DNA of 64,000 nucleotides from Levilactobacillus yonginensis. Lineage in GTDB: Bacteria; Bacillota; Bacilli; Lactobacillales; Lactobacillaceae. Of this stretch, positions 1-8,859 are shown piece after piece (position 1 is the stretch's first letter; every line of letters starts with the position of its first letter). The translations under genes and the position numbers were made by a program. Below the pieces are notes generated by a model. The model ran no database searches and was not told the origin of the DNA. It saw nothing but the letters and a program-made list of their open reading frames with translations. The stretch is taken from NCBI RefSeq assembly GCF_964065165.1, contig NZ_OZ061549.1, forward strand, positions 1,922,001 to 1,986,000, written 5' to 3'.

Positions 1-756
1 AAATCCCAAGTAGGATAGCCCCGTTTCAACCCCAATGTTTTCAGCGAATGATAGCGTCGTGTCCACAATAATCAGTGACGAAATATTGGGCATAATGTCG
101 CGAAAAATGATTTTCCAACGGTTAGTGCCGGAGGTCAGCGATGCAGCAGCGTAGTCTTTACCAGACTCTGCTAAAGTTCGCGAGCGAATTAGGCGTGACG
201 TACCTTCCCAATAGAAAATGGAGAAAATCAGGGTTAGAGTAATGGCGTTGTAGTGTGGGATGATGGTGACCAAGACGATGATCATCATCGTCATTGGTAA
301 CATCATCATGAAGTCGTAGACCCGTTGCATACCCCAGTCGACGTACCCACTGAAGTATCCGGAGATCAGGCCCCAACAGATGCCAAACGTCGATGAAATG
401 ATGGTCAACCCTAACGCGATACCAATTGAATTTCGTGAGCCAACAATTAGTTGCAGAAGGATAGAGCGGCCACCAGCATCCGCTCCTAAAGGAAAGCCAG
501 CGGTTAGCGGCCGGTTAAAGTAGTTCATGATGTTAGTTTCCATCATTTTGGGTGTATTGATGAATAGGGCACCTACCATGACGAAGAGAATAAAGCCAAC
601 GACGACAAAGAGTGAAACTAACGCGGGCCGGTCCGCCTTGAATTCATTCCAGATAATGCGGGCGGTGGAGGGCGTTGCTTCGGCCTGTGCTTCACGGGTC
701 AACCGATCCAGATCGGCGGCCGAGATGCTTGAATGTTGCGCAAAATTTTCAGCCAT
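1..756 (-). CDS. oppC: Oligopeptide ABC transporter permease OppC (3' end outside the window)
   Basis: Inner-membrane permease of an Opp-type peptide importer. The 252 codons visible show an N-terminal cytoplasmic stretch, a first membrane helix (SLFVVVGFILFVMVGAL), a GADAGGRSI segment typical of OppC/DppC, and the start of the transmembrane permease domain with RSRTLAESGKDYAAA, the EAA-type loop that docks on the ATPases. The start ATG at 756 follows a purine-rich AAGGGGGG site. It lies 14 bp after the oppB stop, so it is the last visible gene of an oppDFBC operon. The reading frame is open to base 1; by the lactococcal gene order oppA may follow outside the window. Confidence 0.93.
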   Translation of the reverse strand, partial: MAENFAQHSSISAADLDRLTREAQAEATPSTARIIWNEFKADRPALVSLFVVVGFILFVMVGALFINTPKMMETNIMNYFNRPLTAGFPLGADAGGRSILLQLIVGSRNSIGIALGLTIISSTFGICWGLISGYFSGYVDWGMQRVYDFMMMLPMTMMIIVLVTIIPHYNAITLTLIFSIFYWEGTSRLIRSRTLAESGKDYAAASLTSGTNRWKIIFRDIMPNISSLIIVDTTLSFAENIGVETGLSYLGF

Positions 757-770
757 AAAACTGCCCCCCC

Positions 771-1730
771 TTAGTCGATACGAATCCGTGGATCAACTAG
801 ACTGAGAATGATATCTGATAGCAGGGTTCCCAATAAGTTCAGAATGCCGTAGATGAGGACTAGCGCTGTAATCACGGTGTAGTCCCGATAGATGATGGAA
901 TTTACGAAGAGCAACCCCATGCCTGGGTAAGAAAAGACCGTTTCCGTAAAGATGGAGCCATTGAGTAATCCGGTGATGGAATATCCAGCAAATGCAGCAA
1001 TGGGCAGCAAGGAGTTGCGAAAAATATGGTGCCGGTAGATATCCTTGCTGGGGACGCCTTTCGACTGAGCCGTTCGCACGTAGTCGGAGTGTTTGGCATC
1101 AATGACCTCGGAACGGAGATATTGCACGATATTGACGGTGCCAAATAATGCGCCGAGGAGGCCGGGCAATAGAATGTGGGTTAGGTGCGACCCAATAGTT
1201 TGTGCCCAGCCATTGGCGTTTGGTGAAATGGACCCAGTGGTTGGGAACCAACCCAGAATGTATCCGAAAACCCAGATACCAATGACTAAGATAACGAAGA
1301 AGGGGATGCAGTAGGTCACGTAGGTGTAAACCCGAATGACTGTATCAGGAAGCTGCCCTTCATGCCGCCCAGCGAAGACCCCCATTGGTAATGCTATGGC
1401 GTAGGTCAAAATCATCGTGAATAGAGCTAACCAGAGGGTGTTGCCTGCTCGTCCGGCAATTAAACGGGAGACGGGTTCTTGGTACTGGTAACTGTTACCT
1501 AAGTTACCGTGAAATAAGTGGACGACCCAGTGCCAATATTGCTGGTACCAGGGATCGTACAAACCGTTGAGCTTCATCAAGTGATGAATTTGTTCGGGGT
1601 CCGCTTTGGGATTGATGGACCCCGTAAAAGGGTCACCAGGCATTGCCTTAGCGAGTAAGAAAACCAGGATGCTGAGGATAATGACTTCAGGAATCATAAT
1701 TAAGAGGCGACGAAGAATTGTTTTCCACAT
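771..1730 (-). CDS. oppB: Oligopeptide ABC transporter permease OppB
   Basis: A 319-residue permease with an N-terminal helix (MWKTILRRLLIMIPEVIILS is the classical OppB start), a large extracellular loop, and a C-terminal domain with five or so helices. The EAA-like loop near residue 210 (HSDYVRTAQSKGVPSKDIY) contacts the OppD/OppF ATPases. It pairs with OppC to form the channel for imported peptides. Its ATG shares one base with the oppF stop (TAATG), so the two are translationally coupled. Length and motifs are normal for the family. Confidence 0.95.
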   Translation of the reverse strand: MWKTILRRLLIMIPEVIILSILVFLLAKAMPGDPFTGSINPKADPEQIHHLMKLNGLYDPWYQQYWHWVVHLFHGNLGNSYQYQEPVSRLIAGRAGNTLWLALFTMILTYAIALPMGVFAGRHEGQLPDTVIRVYTYVTYCIPFFVILVIGIWVFGYILGWFPTTGSISPNANGWAQTIGSHLTHILLPGLLGALFGTVNIVQYLRSEVIDAKHSDYVRTAQSKGVPSKDIYRHHIFRNSLLPIAAFAGYSITGLLNGSIFTETVFSYPGMGLLFVNSIIYRDYTVITALVLIYGILNLLGTLLSDIILSLVDPRIRID

Positions 1731-2704
1731 TAGTCCTGCGCCTCACTTTCTTGAGTCAGTAGTTGTTGTGCGCGTTCCGGAGGCAGGGCAACCGAATGGG
1801 TCGGACTGACCTGAATGAGTGGGTAAGCTTCCCCCGAGTCATCGTAGTAATCGTGCTGTTGGGATTGGTAGATTCGTTCGACCTTCTGTCGCATTGCCCG
1901 GTGGGCGGCGCGTTCACTGACGTTGACGTCCGGAATGGCTGCTAGTAGGCGCTTGGTGTAGATGTGCAGGGGGTGATTATAAATATCATCGCGGGTGCCT
2001 ACTTCAACTAGTCGACCGCGGTTCATGATAGCAATGTTGGTACACATGTGGCGGACAACCCCGAGATCGTGTGAGATGAACAGGTAAGAGATGCCAAAGT
2101 CCCGTTGAATCTTTTTCATGAAGTTCAACACCTGTGCCTGGACGGAAAGATCCAAGGCGGAAACGGGTTCATCGGCGATGATCAATTTAGGGTTAGTCGC
2201 TACGGCGCGAGCCACCCCAATTCGTTGGCGTTGCCCCCCGGAGAATTGATGTGGATATTTGTACAGTGCGTCAGGATCTAATCCAACAATGTCTAGGAGT
2301 TGCAAAACCCGCAGCTTTTCCTGATCCTTAGTGAGATGTTCAAAGTTACGTAAGGGTTCTGCAATGATGTCCTCAATACGTTTGCGCGGGTTCAGACTGG
2401 ATAGTGAATCTTGAAAAATCATCTGAACGTCGCGATTGTAGTCCAAGAGGCGGCGATTACGGCGTTGCGTAATGTCCTTACCCCGATACAGGATGGATCC
2501 GCTGGTGACTTTTTCGAGACCAACCACCGACTTCCCGGTGGTCGATTTTCCTGAACCAGATTCACCGACGAGACCGTAAGTTTCGCCGGCTTCAATGTTG
2601 AAAGTAATACCATCCACGGCTTTGACGGAGTCTGTCACTCGGTTCCAAAAACCCGATCGGATGGGATAGTGGACTTTTAAGTCTTTGATTTCAATTAAGC
2701 TCAT
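1730..2704 (-). CDS. oppF: Oligopeptide ABC transporter ATP-binding protein OppF
   Basis: A 324-residue ATPase of the Opp importer. Walker A is GESGSGKST near residue 50, the signature is SGGQRQR near residue 155, and Walker B is LIIADEP. The C-terminal oligopeptide/dipeptide extension follows (HPLHIYTKRLLAAIPDV). The N-terminal YPIRSGFWNR insertion before the first strand distinguishes OppF from OppD. The start overlaps the oppD stop (ATGA), so it is coupled to oppD in the operon. Confidence 0.95.
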   Translation of the reverse strand: MSLIEIKDLKVHYPIRSGFWNRVTDSVKAVDGITFNIEAGETYGLVGESGSGKSTTGKSVVGLEKVTSGSILYRGKDITQRRNRRLLDYNRDVQMIFQDSLSSLNPRKRIEDIIAEPLRNFEHLTKDQEKLRVLQLLDIVGLDPDALYKYPHQFSGGQRQRIGVARAVATNPKLIIADEPVSALDLSVQAQVLNFMKKIQRDFGISYLFISHDLGVVRHMCTNIAIMNRGRLVEVGTRDDIYNHPLHIYTKRLLAAIPDVNVSERAAHRAMRQKVERIYQSQQHDYYDDSGEAYPLIQVSPTHSVALPPERAQQLLTQESEAQD

Positions 2705-3711
2705 ACCGTGACGCCTCCCTCGTCAGGAAACTGAAAGGTTTGATAACATGTGCAACGTACCCAATGACCAGGAACCACCTCATGCATTTGCGGATTGGCC
2801 TCGTGAGCACTGGCAGGAACCCAAGGAATCCGGGGTGCAAAGCGATCTCCCGTGGTGGGCATCTTTTGTAGGGATGGGACGTTACCTTTGATGACGTAGA
2901 GGTCATCTTGCTGATTGTCGAGCTGTGGCATGGAGCGAAGGAGTGACCGTGTATACGGGTGTTCAGGCGTATCAAAGATTTGCTCGGCCGACCCCTTTTC
3001 GACAATTTGGCCGGCATACATCACGGCCACCTGGTCAGCCGTTTCGGCGACGACGCCTAGGTCGTGGGTGATGAGGATAATACCGGCGTGATTTTCACGT
3101 TGAATGTCGTGTAAAACGTCTAGAATTTGAGCCTGAATCGTGACGTCCAGTGCAGTTGTGGGTTCATCGGCAATGATCAAATCGGGTTTGCAGGCAATCG
3201 CAATGGCAATGATGACGCGTTGACGCATCCCACCTGATAACTCATGGGGGTATTGGCGGGCTGTTCGTTGCGGATTAACAATTCCAACTTGGTCTAGCAG
3301 TTCTAGGACGCGGTCGTGCTTGGCTGCCTTGGAAAGGTTTGTGTGGTAGGTCATGACTTCGCTGATTTGGTCTTCGATTCGCTTCAATGGGTTCAGTGCG
3401 GAGAGAGGATCTTGAAAGATCATCCCAATTTTAGCGCCCCGAAATTGGTTGTAGCCAGCCTCATCAAGCTGGAGAAGGTCAGTGTTTTCAAAGTCAATTT
3501 CGCCGGTGATGTGCGTCTCGCTCGGATCATGGAGACCCATGATGGTCGTGGCCAGGGTACTCTTGCCACAGCCCGATTCTCCCACGATAGCTAAGATCTC
3601 ATCGTGGTGGACTTCAAGATTAATGTGTGAGATGGCGTCGTAGTACTGACCATTGATTTTAAACGCCGTGCTGACATCTTTGATTCTTAGAAAATTGTTG
3701 GCAGTCTCCAC
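2701..3711 (-). CDS. oppD: Oligopeptide ABC transporter ATP-binding protein OppD
   Basis: First gene of the opp operon, 336 residues. Walker A is GESGCGKST, the signature is SGGMRQR, Walker B is LIIADEP, and the Opp/Dpp C-terminal extension is present with cysteines near the end (WVRCTCY). I place the start at GTG 3711, giving VETANNFLRIKDV. A GGGGAGGGA ribosome site lies 5-7 bases upstream, and homology to OppD begins there. The longer open frame to 3897 adds 62 residues without OppD character. Confidence 0.92.
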   Translation of the reverse strand: METANNFLRIKDVSTAFKINGQYYDAISHINLEVHHDEILAIVGESGCGKSTLATTIMGLHDPSETHITGEIDFENTDLLQLDEAGYNQFRGAKIGMIFQDPLSALNPLKRIEDQISEVMTYHTNLSKAAKHDRVLELLDQVGIVNPQRTARQYPHELSGGMRQRVIIAIAIACKPDLIIADEPTTALDVTIQAQILDVLHDIQRENHAGIILITHDLGVVAETADQVAVMYAGQIVEKGSAEQIFDTPEHPYTRSLLRSMPQLDNQQDDLYVIKGNVPSLQKMPTTGDRFAPRIPWVPASAHEANPQMHEVVPGHWVRCTCYQTFQFPDEGGVTV

Positions 3712-4130
3712 GAAAATCCCTCCCCAGAATTGGTGGTCGGTCATCCTTAATTGATCGGCTACTAAAATGTATAAAATTGCGACAACCCACACCTGCTGCT
3801 TGGGCGATTGAAAGCTCGTAATAACTGGTCGTTGGGTAAAACCAAAAGTAAGAAAATTTGGACCAGAATCCTTGATAAGCTTCAATGGCGCAATCATCGC
3901 AGATAACGCCGTTGATGGTAAAATTTTCGGCTTAAAAGTGGTTGGTTGGATAACGGGATTGTCAAACTAATAGTTGAGGGCCGACATTTATACAAGCAAT
4001 TGAAATAATATACATAACTTGCAACTGATGAAATCAGGTAAGGAAATGTCGTTACGGCTACTAACGAATCAACTGAATGTGTTATGATAACAGTAATAAG
4101 AACAGATTTTTCGAAAGCGATGGCTGAACG
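3712..4130. other. Divergent intergenic region between oppD and the Rrf2 regulator
   Basis: About 420 bp without a convincing gene. It must hold the opp promoter (minus) and the rrf2-type promoter (plus). I see a TTGACA on the minus strand (3960-3965) but no well-spaced -10 for it, and a TATGAT-like -10 at about 4083 on the plus strand with a poor -35. No confident call is made for either promoter. Confidence 0.4.
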
Positions 4131-4610
4131 ATGAGACTAGACTTTTCCGTTGCCGTTCATAGCTTGTTATATCTGGATGAGAACCGTCCCCGGAAGATAG
4201 CGAGTCGTGAGTTGGCAACCTCCTTACAATTGAATGCGGTCATGATTCGTAACATCCTCTCGGTTCTGCATAAGCAGGGCTACATTGAGGGCTCCGTTGG
4301 TAAAAATGGGGGTTACCAATTAATCCGTGATCTTGCCGATATCAACGTGGGTGAGCTATATGATTTGACGATTCCGCCAACCATTAGCTACGCCCGTTTT
4401 ATTACGGGTGATTCCAAGGGTACCAAAACGAGTGATCAGACGGATATTTCTGCCAACATTTCTCAAACGTTGACGGATCTTTTTACACTGGCCGATGAGG
4501 ATTACCGTAAGTTTTACCACCAGTTCACGATGACTGACCTGAAGAAGGACCTGCACGCACATGGTTTTTTCCGACAGTTAATTAAGCAACCAGAGAAGCC
4601 AACTGACTGA
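4131..4610 (+). CDS. Rrf2 family transcriptional regulator lacking Fe-S cysteines
   Basis: A 159-residue winged-helix regulator. The N-terminal 85 residues match the Rrf2 fold: MRLDFSVAVHSLLYL, the recognition helix region around IASRELATSLQLNAVMIRNIL, and the wing KNGGYQLIRD. The protein contains no cysteine, so it cannot bind a cluster the way IscR or NsrR do and belongs with the cofactor-free YwgB/YwnA-like members common in lactobacilli. It is divergent from oppD and upstream of lplA, but its target is not evident. The ribosome site is weak. Confidence 0.85.
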   Translation: MRLDFSVAVHSLLYLDENRPRKIASRELATSLQLNAVMIRNILSVLHKQGYIEGSVGKNGGYQLIRDLADINVGELYDLTIPPTISYARFITGDSKGTKTSDQTDISANISQTLTDLFTLADEDYRKFYHQFTMTDLKKDLHAHGFFRQLIKQPEKPTD

Positions 4611-4891
4611 GCTAAACACTGCCTTTTTGTTAGTGAAGCGTTTATAATTGAAACTGTAGATAAGGGATGGCGGTTACGGCCACCATTAATGATGTTGGAA
4701 GCTGCCCAGGGTGAACTTGGACGGCTTTTTAGTTTGCCCCCATATGCTGGTGAGTAGCCAGTTAAACGGCAGGTGACGCTTAAACCAGATTTATGGATCA
4801 TTTTTCCAATATTTATTCTGCTAAAATGGGCTTACTCACTATGGGCAGTCTCCCTACCTTTTTCATGACAAATCAATGATTAACCCCTAAA
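4611..4891. other. Intergenic stretch with no recognised gene
   Basis: About 280 bp between the Rrf2 gene and the lplA promoter. Open frames here are short and overlap the opposite strand of the regulator. I see only a weak hairpin near 4700-4733 ending in a T run, which may terminate the upstream gene. Confidence 0.3.
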
Positions 4892-4920
4892 TTGTAATCG
4901 TTTGCAAAGCGTGCTATGAT
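4892..4920 (+). promoter_or_regulatory. Sigma-A type promoter of lplA
   Basis: TTGTAA at 4892-4897 and TATGAT at 4915-4920 are separated by exactly 17 bp. This would give a leader of about 65 nt before the lplA start at 4992. No riboswitch fold is apparent in the leader. Confidence 0.65.
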
Positions 4921-4991
4921 TTAAAGTAACCGGGATTACGACAGGTTAAGTCCACCCCCGGGTTGGTTAATTTGAAAGGGGTTTTGGGTTT

Positions 4992-6005
4992 ATGTATTGG
5001 TATGCCATGGAATCACATGATATTCGTCACAACTTAGCGACTGAACAGTATTTGATGAACAACAAAAAGTTTGATGAACCACTGGTCTTGTTCTACTACG
5101 AAGGTCCTTGCATCATCGTTGGTCGTAACCAAAACACATTGGAAGAGATTGACCAAAAGTATGTGGAAGAGAACAACATCACGGTTACCCGTCGGTTATC
5201 GGGTGGCGGTGCTGTATATCAAGATCTCGGCAACCTTTGCTTTAGCTTCGTGGTTGATAGCGACAGCGAGGAGTTTGGCGATTTCAAATCTTTTGTTCAA
5301 CCGATTGTGGACGCTTTACACGCAATGGGGGCAACAACTGCTGAAGTTTCTGGCCGGAACGACATTTTGGTCGATGGTAAAAAGTTCTCAGGTAACGCTA
5401 TGTACTCACACAGCGGCAAGACTTTCTCCCATGGGACGTTAATGCTGGATGTAGACCAAGATGTGATTGCTCACGCCTTGAACGTGCCAGAAGACAAGAT
5501 GAAGTCTAAGGGAATCAAGTCTGTTCGCTCGCGGGTGACGAACCTGAAGCCTTACTTAGCTCCTGAGTATCAAAACTTAACGGTTCCAGAATTCCGGGAT
5601 ACGTTACTGAAGGAATTGTTCCACGTGGACAATCTGGATGCCATCGCTGCTAAGAAGGTTGAAATCAAGGACGACGAAAAGGCCGCCATTGATAAGATTT
5701 ACAACGACTATTACAGCAACTGGGACTGGGTTTACGGAAACTCTCCTGAATTTACGGTCAAGAAGCGGAAGCACTTTACGGCCGGTACGATTGACGCCCG
5801 CTTATTAGTTGATGGTGGAAAGATCAAGAACATCAAGTTCTATGGTGACTTCTTTGGCCCATCCGATGTTACGGAATTGGCTGACAAGCTCGAAGGTGTT
5901 CGGTATGATCGTGAACACGTTGGCGAAGTACTGAACAGTGTTAACAGCCAACTGTATTTCAACGGCATTGATACGCAGGATGTTGTTGACCTGCTCGTGG
6001 ACTAG
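4992..6005 (+). CDS. lplA: Lipoate--protein ligase A
   Basis: A 337-residue LplA. It activates lipoate with ATP and transfers it to the E2 or GcvH lysine of 2-oxoacid dehydrogenase complexes in the cytosol. Visible motifs are RRLSGGGAVYQDLGN near residue 66 (lipoyl-AMP loop), GRNDI near 118, KFSGNA near 132 (catalytic Lys region) and SHGTLML. The C-terminal domain (from about 250, FTVKKRKHF) is the accessory domain of full-length LplA. Monocistronic: its own promoter lies upstream and a terminator follows at 6078. The ribosome site is GAAAGGGG. Confidence 0.95.
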   Translation: MYWYAMESHDIRHNLATEQYLMNNKKFDEPLVLFYYEGPCIIVGRNQNTLEEIDQKYVEENNITVTRRLSGGGAVYQDLGNLCFSFVVDSDSEEFGDFKSFVQPIVDALHAMGATTAEVSGRNDILVDGKKFSGNAMYSHSGKTFSHGTLMLDVDQDVIAHALNVPEDKMKSKGIKSVRSRVTNLKPYLAPEYQNLTVPEFRDTLLKELFHVDNLDAIAAKKVEIKDDEKAAIDKIYNDYYSNWDWVYGNSPEFTVKKRKHFTAGTIDARLLVDGGKIKNIKFYGDFFGPSDVTELADKLEGVRYDREHVGEVLNSVNSQLYFNGIDTQDVVDLLVD

Positions 6006-6077
6006 GAATCTAGTAGTTTTCGTGGATTAGCTGATTTTCCGCGGGGAATACGTTAGAATAGAAGAGGAAATTGACTA

Positions 6078-6110
6078 AAACGTGGTCGGTTTGACCGCGT
6101 TTTTTATTTT
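6078..6110 (+). terminator. Rho-independent terminator of lplA
   Basis: The hairpin ACG-GGTC / GACC-CGT with loop GGTTT is followed by TTTTTT, directly downstream of lplA. Confidence 0.75.
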
Positions 6111-6139
6111 AGCGAAATTATTGAGGAGTTTATTTAAAA

Positions 6140-6556
6140 ATGAAAGATCGTAACGTTATTGCCTGGGCGATTGTGTCCCTAATTGGCTTTATTGCCATTA
6201 ATTTTCTGATGTCCCGTCCCTTCGTTGAAGTTGCTGGCGCACAGATGAACACGAGTGAATTCTGGCGGTCAACGATTTTGGCGGTTGTCCTGTACGCTGT
6301 TCCCATCGTTTTAGCGGCACTAAATTGGCGGCCATCATTTTACCTCATGGGACTCGTGATTGCGATGTATACGTTGTCCCTAGTGGGGGTGCTCTTGAAC
6401 ATGTGGAGCAACAGTAGTGCCGAAATGCTGATTCGGGTGTTGATGTCAGCCTTCGCGGTGGCCCTCATGGTGGCCAATGCCTACTGGTTGGTTTTAGCGT
6501 TACGTTTGCGGAAACGCGACCGAGATTCTAGAGATCGCCGACGCTTCAGTAATTAG
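6140..6556 (+). CDS. Small four-helix membrane protein, function unknown
   Basis: 138 residues with four predicted membrane helices (VIAWAIVSLIGFIAINFLM; STILAVVLYAVPIVLAAL; FYLMGLVIAMYTLSLVGVLL; LMSAFAVALMVANAYWLVLAL) and a basic cytoplasmic tail (RLRKRDRDSRDRRRF). I do not recognise the family. The next gene begins 15 bp downstream, so the two are probably co-transcribed. Confidence 0.75.
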   Translation: MKDRNVIAWAIVSLIGFIAINFLMSRPFVEVAGAQMNTSEFWRSTILAVVLYAVPIVLAALNWRPSFYLMGLVIAMYTLSLVGVLLNMWSNSSAEMLIRVLMSAFAVALMVANAYWLVLALRLRKRDRDSRDRRRFSN

Positions 6557-6570
6557 GACGAGGTGAAAGA

Positions 6571-7053
6571 ATGAAACGAGAAATTCAAACGTTTATTGAT
6601 GCTGTGGCAGCCGATGAGATCGAACACGTCACGGCGGAAACGACACAAGCTAAATTTTTTGCAGATGCAGACAAGTTGATGGCACCATTGGCTGACTTTA
6701 TTCGCCAACAAATTGGTGCAGATAAACTGGCACAAGCGGAACTGAAGCTGACTGACACGGACGTTTCAGTTCGGTTGGAAATGAGTGTTATCAACTTACC
6801 ACTGCAAGATAGCAAGACTATTGGAAAAATCATGGAGACGACGGATGAAGCGGATATCAACGTTTACGCGGTGATCGAGACGCCAGACATCAACGTTTCC
6901 GGTTTGCGAATCGATGCCTTAGCACCAGCCACGACTTACGTGGATCAAGCCAAAGTTGCGGATCAAAGCCTGCACGATTGGTTAGGTTTGCAGATTGAGA
7001 AGCTCCAAGCGGCGGCTAGCAACAAGGAAGAAACTGACGTTAAGAAGAAGTAG
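6571..7053 (+). CDS. Conserved hypothetical cytosolic protein
   Basis: 160 residues, no signal peptide or membrane helix. The sequence alternates amphipathic helices (residues 1-50) with a central beta-rich part (LKLTDTDVSVRLEMSVINLPL; ADINVYAVIETPDINV) and a charged C-terminal helix ending in KKK. The ribosome site is GAGGTGAAAG. It follows the small membrane protein by 15 bp. Function unknown. Confidence 0.75.
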   Translation: MKREIQTFIDAVAADEIEHVTAETTQAKFFADADKLMAPLADFIRQQIGADKLAQAELKLTDTDVSVRLEMSVINLPLQDSKTIGKIMETTDEADINVYAVIETPDINVSGLRIDALAPATTYVDQAKVADQSLHDWLGLQIEKLQAAASNKEETDVKKK

Positions 7054-7093
7054 CCTTGCGTTTCTAAGACTTATGTGCTAATATAATTCCTAT

Positions 7094-7300
7094 GCGATGA
7101 GTCGAGAAATCACGCATTCCTTGCTTGCAAGGGGTGTCCGCGCAAGCGGCTAGGTGAATTTGTCAGCAGGGCACATATGTCACCGGATATGTGACGTGTC
7201 TGGTTTTGAGGGAATGTGGATTCCGAGATAAACCCATTCGTTTCGGCGAATGCTGTGTGAAGAACGTCCAATCAGTCTTTGACTGGTTGGGCGTTTTTTT
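7094..7300 (+). ncRNA. Probable structured non-coding RNA, about 200 nt, family not identified
   Basis: No plausible ORF occupies this 350-bp gap. A TATAAT at 7082-7087 could start a transcript at about 7094. The transcript shows nested pairings: CGCATTCC near 7114 with GGAATGTG near 7214 as a closing stem; inner hairpins CCTTG/CAAGG, CCGC-GCAA-GCGG and CACATAT/ATATGTG; a later hairpin CATTCG/CGAATG; and finally a perfect terminator. The size and the rod-like closure resemble 6S RNA or the lactobacillar Lacto-usp RNA, but the gene context does not prove either. It could instead be a leader of the following surface-protein gene. Confidence 0.55.
7265..7300 (+). terminator. Strong Rho-independent terminator of the 7094-7300 RNA
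   Basis: An 11-bp stem (CGTCCAATCAG with CTGGTTGGGCG, two G-U pairs) with a 7-nt loop is followed by seven T. It separates the RNA from the downstream gene. Confidence 0.85.
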
Positions 7301-7410
7301 ATGGATTTTGAGAAAGAATCAAGCAGGTGACCAAAAAGGCTGATATTGTTTAAATAAGACGTGTTATATTAGGAATAACGAAAGCGTTTCACACACGGGA
7401 GATGATGGAC

Positions 7411-8096
7411 ATGAAATGGTTTAAATGGCTACTTATGTTAGGTATGGGAACCATGTGCCTATTTTTAGGCTGGAATTTCATCGCACAACCAGGCGTTGTG
7501 GCCCAAGCGGCTACGCAATCGTATGAGTTCACTTTGCGACCGGTTGATGAGAACGGAAATACTATTTTTTTTAACGATTCGGGAAGCAGTGATCTTGCTG
7601 CTCAACCAGTGTCAGGAAACTACGATATTGATTCGGAGACGACTTATCAAGATATTTTGGATCAGGAAAAAGCTAAAGGGTCAGGTGTGGACTATGTTCA
7701 AGTAAGGGTATCTACATTCACCCTAGTGCCGCACTAGCCAAGCGGGGGAAGTACCTGAAGCAAGGAACGGCCGTCAACGTGGTCAAGGCAGTGAAGGTTG
7801 GTCAAAAAACGCGGTATGAGCTAAGCGACGGTACTTTTATTACGGGGAACAAGCAGTTTGTTTCACCAACAAAGCCTAAAGTGGTCGTCAAAGTTAAGAC
7901 AAAAACTAAGATTGTCCTGTATCATACCGTTAATTTGAACAAGAAAATCAAGACCTATAAACGTGGAACGACGATTAAGATTACCGGATGGGATTATTCT
8001 CATGGCAGTGATACCAGTCGCTCAGGCGTTCAGCGTTTTCGTACGGCTGGCGGATACATTACTGCAAACCGGCAGTACGTGGCAGTTATCAAGTAA
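7411..8096 (+). pseudogene. Secreted cell-surface protein with MucBP-like and SLAP-like parts, frameshifted
   Basis: The first frame (ATG 7411 after GGGAG) encodes a signal peptide (WLLMLGMGTMCLFLGW... cleavage after AQA) and a region resembling MucBP repeats (YEFTLRPVDENGN). At about 7703-7710 the frame must shift by one base. The other frame then continues GIYIHPSAALAKRGKYLKQG, the start of two SLAP/SH3-like surface repeats, the second near TKIVLYHTVNLNKKIKTYKRG. In the first frame the product stops at 7737. The AGGG run suggests a one-base deletion or a sequencing error. The intact form would be about 228 residues, exported, probably wall-associated by charge. Confidence 0.75.
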
Positions 8097-8140
8097 GTGA
8101 TGATGCTGACATTGCACAAAGACTATTGACTTTTAAGTAG

Positions 8141-8168
8141 AAATCGCCAGGTAACTGGCGATTTTTTT
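8141..8168 (+). terminator. Rho-independent terminator after the surface protein
   Basis: Perfect stem AATCGCCAG / CTGGCGATT with GTAA loop, followed by a run of T. Confidence 0.85.
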
Positions 8169-8257
8169 AATCTCTCAAAATTTTCTAGCCTTGACCAATC
8201 ACTCCCTACAGTAACTGTGCTATTCTAAAATTAACTTGAATTTGAGGGGACCTGAAG

Positions 8258-8848
8258 ATGAACAAAGGACGCGTGGAAGCCTTCACTGATGCAGTGGTGG
8301 CTATCGTTTTAACGATTATGGTTTTGGAGTTTAAGACGCCAGAGGAGCCGACCTTTGCGGCCTTGGCCACAGAGTGGAGCTATTTAGTCGCTTACTTGAT
8401 TAGTTTCTTATTCATTGGGGTTGCTTGGTACAATCACCACTACATGTTTTCACTGACGAAGCGGGTGACCAAGGGCATCTATTGGATGAATAACCTCTGG
8501 ATCCTAGTCATGGCGATGTTGCCAGTGTCGACGGCCTGGGCTGGTCGTTTTATTAGTGATGTTCAGCTGGAACTTTTTTACTTTATTATCTTCACCCTCT
8601 GGCAATGGGCCTTCGCGGGCCTTTCTTACGTGGTCATGCGGACCAATCGGGAGCACCATCCAGAAGTGGCTCAGAAGATTCGCCAAATGCCCGTCTATCG
8701 GATGAACATCAACGTCGGTTATTGGCTTGTCTGGGCCATCGTGGCGGTGTTGATCTTTCAGTGGCCGCCAATTGTCCTCATCTTTACGTTAGTAGAGTTG
8801 ATTGCGATGGCAATTTCCACACCTAAAGATAGTGACAAATTGTTTTAG
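8258..8848 (+). CDS. TMEM175 family (DUF1211) potassium channel protein
   Basis: A 196-residue six-helix membrane protein that begins with the family signature RVEAFTDAVVAIVLTIMVLE (family: R-x-x-x-F-S/T-D-A). Prokaryotic TMEM175 members form K+ leak channels as tetramers; the role here is by family only. Helices also include LVAYLISFLFIGVAWY and LFYFIIFTLWQWAFAGLSY. SD GAGGGGA. The DUF218 gene begins 12 bp downstream, so they form an operon. Confidence 0.88.
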   Translation: MNKGRVEAFTDAVVAIVLTIMVLEFKTPEEPTFAALATEWSYLVAYLISFLFIGVAWYNHHYMFSLTKRVTKGIYWMNNLWILVMAMLPVSTAWAGRFISDVQLELFYFIIFTLWQWAFAGLSYVVMRTNREHHPEVAQKIRQMPVYRMNINVGYWLVWAIVAVLIFQWPPIVLIFTLVELIAMAISTPKDSDKLF

Positions 8849-8859
8849 GGGAGTTAGAC

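Noticed and set aside
3712..3897. 62-residue N-terminal extension of OppD
   Set aside because: No OppD-like sequence in the extension, and GTG 3711 has a strong ribosome site.
4514..4801. 95-codon minus-strand ORF overlapping the Rrf2 gene
   Set aside because: It is antisense to the well-supported regulator and lacks a ribosome site or recognisable domain.
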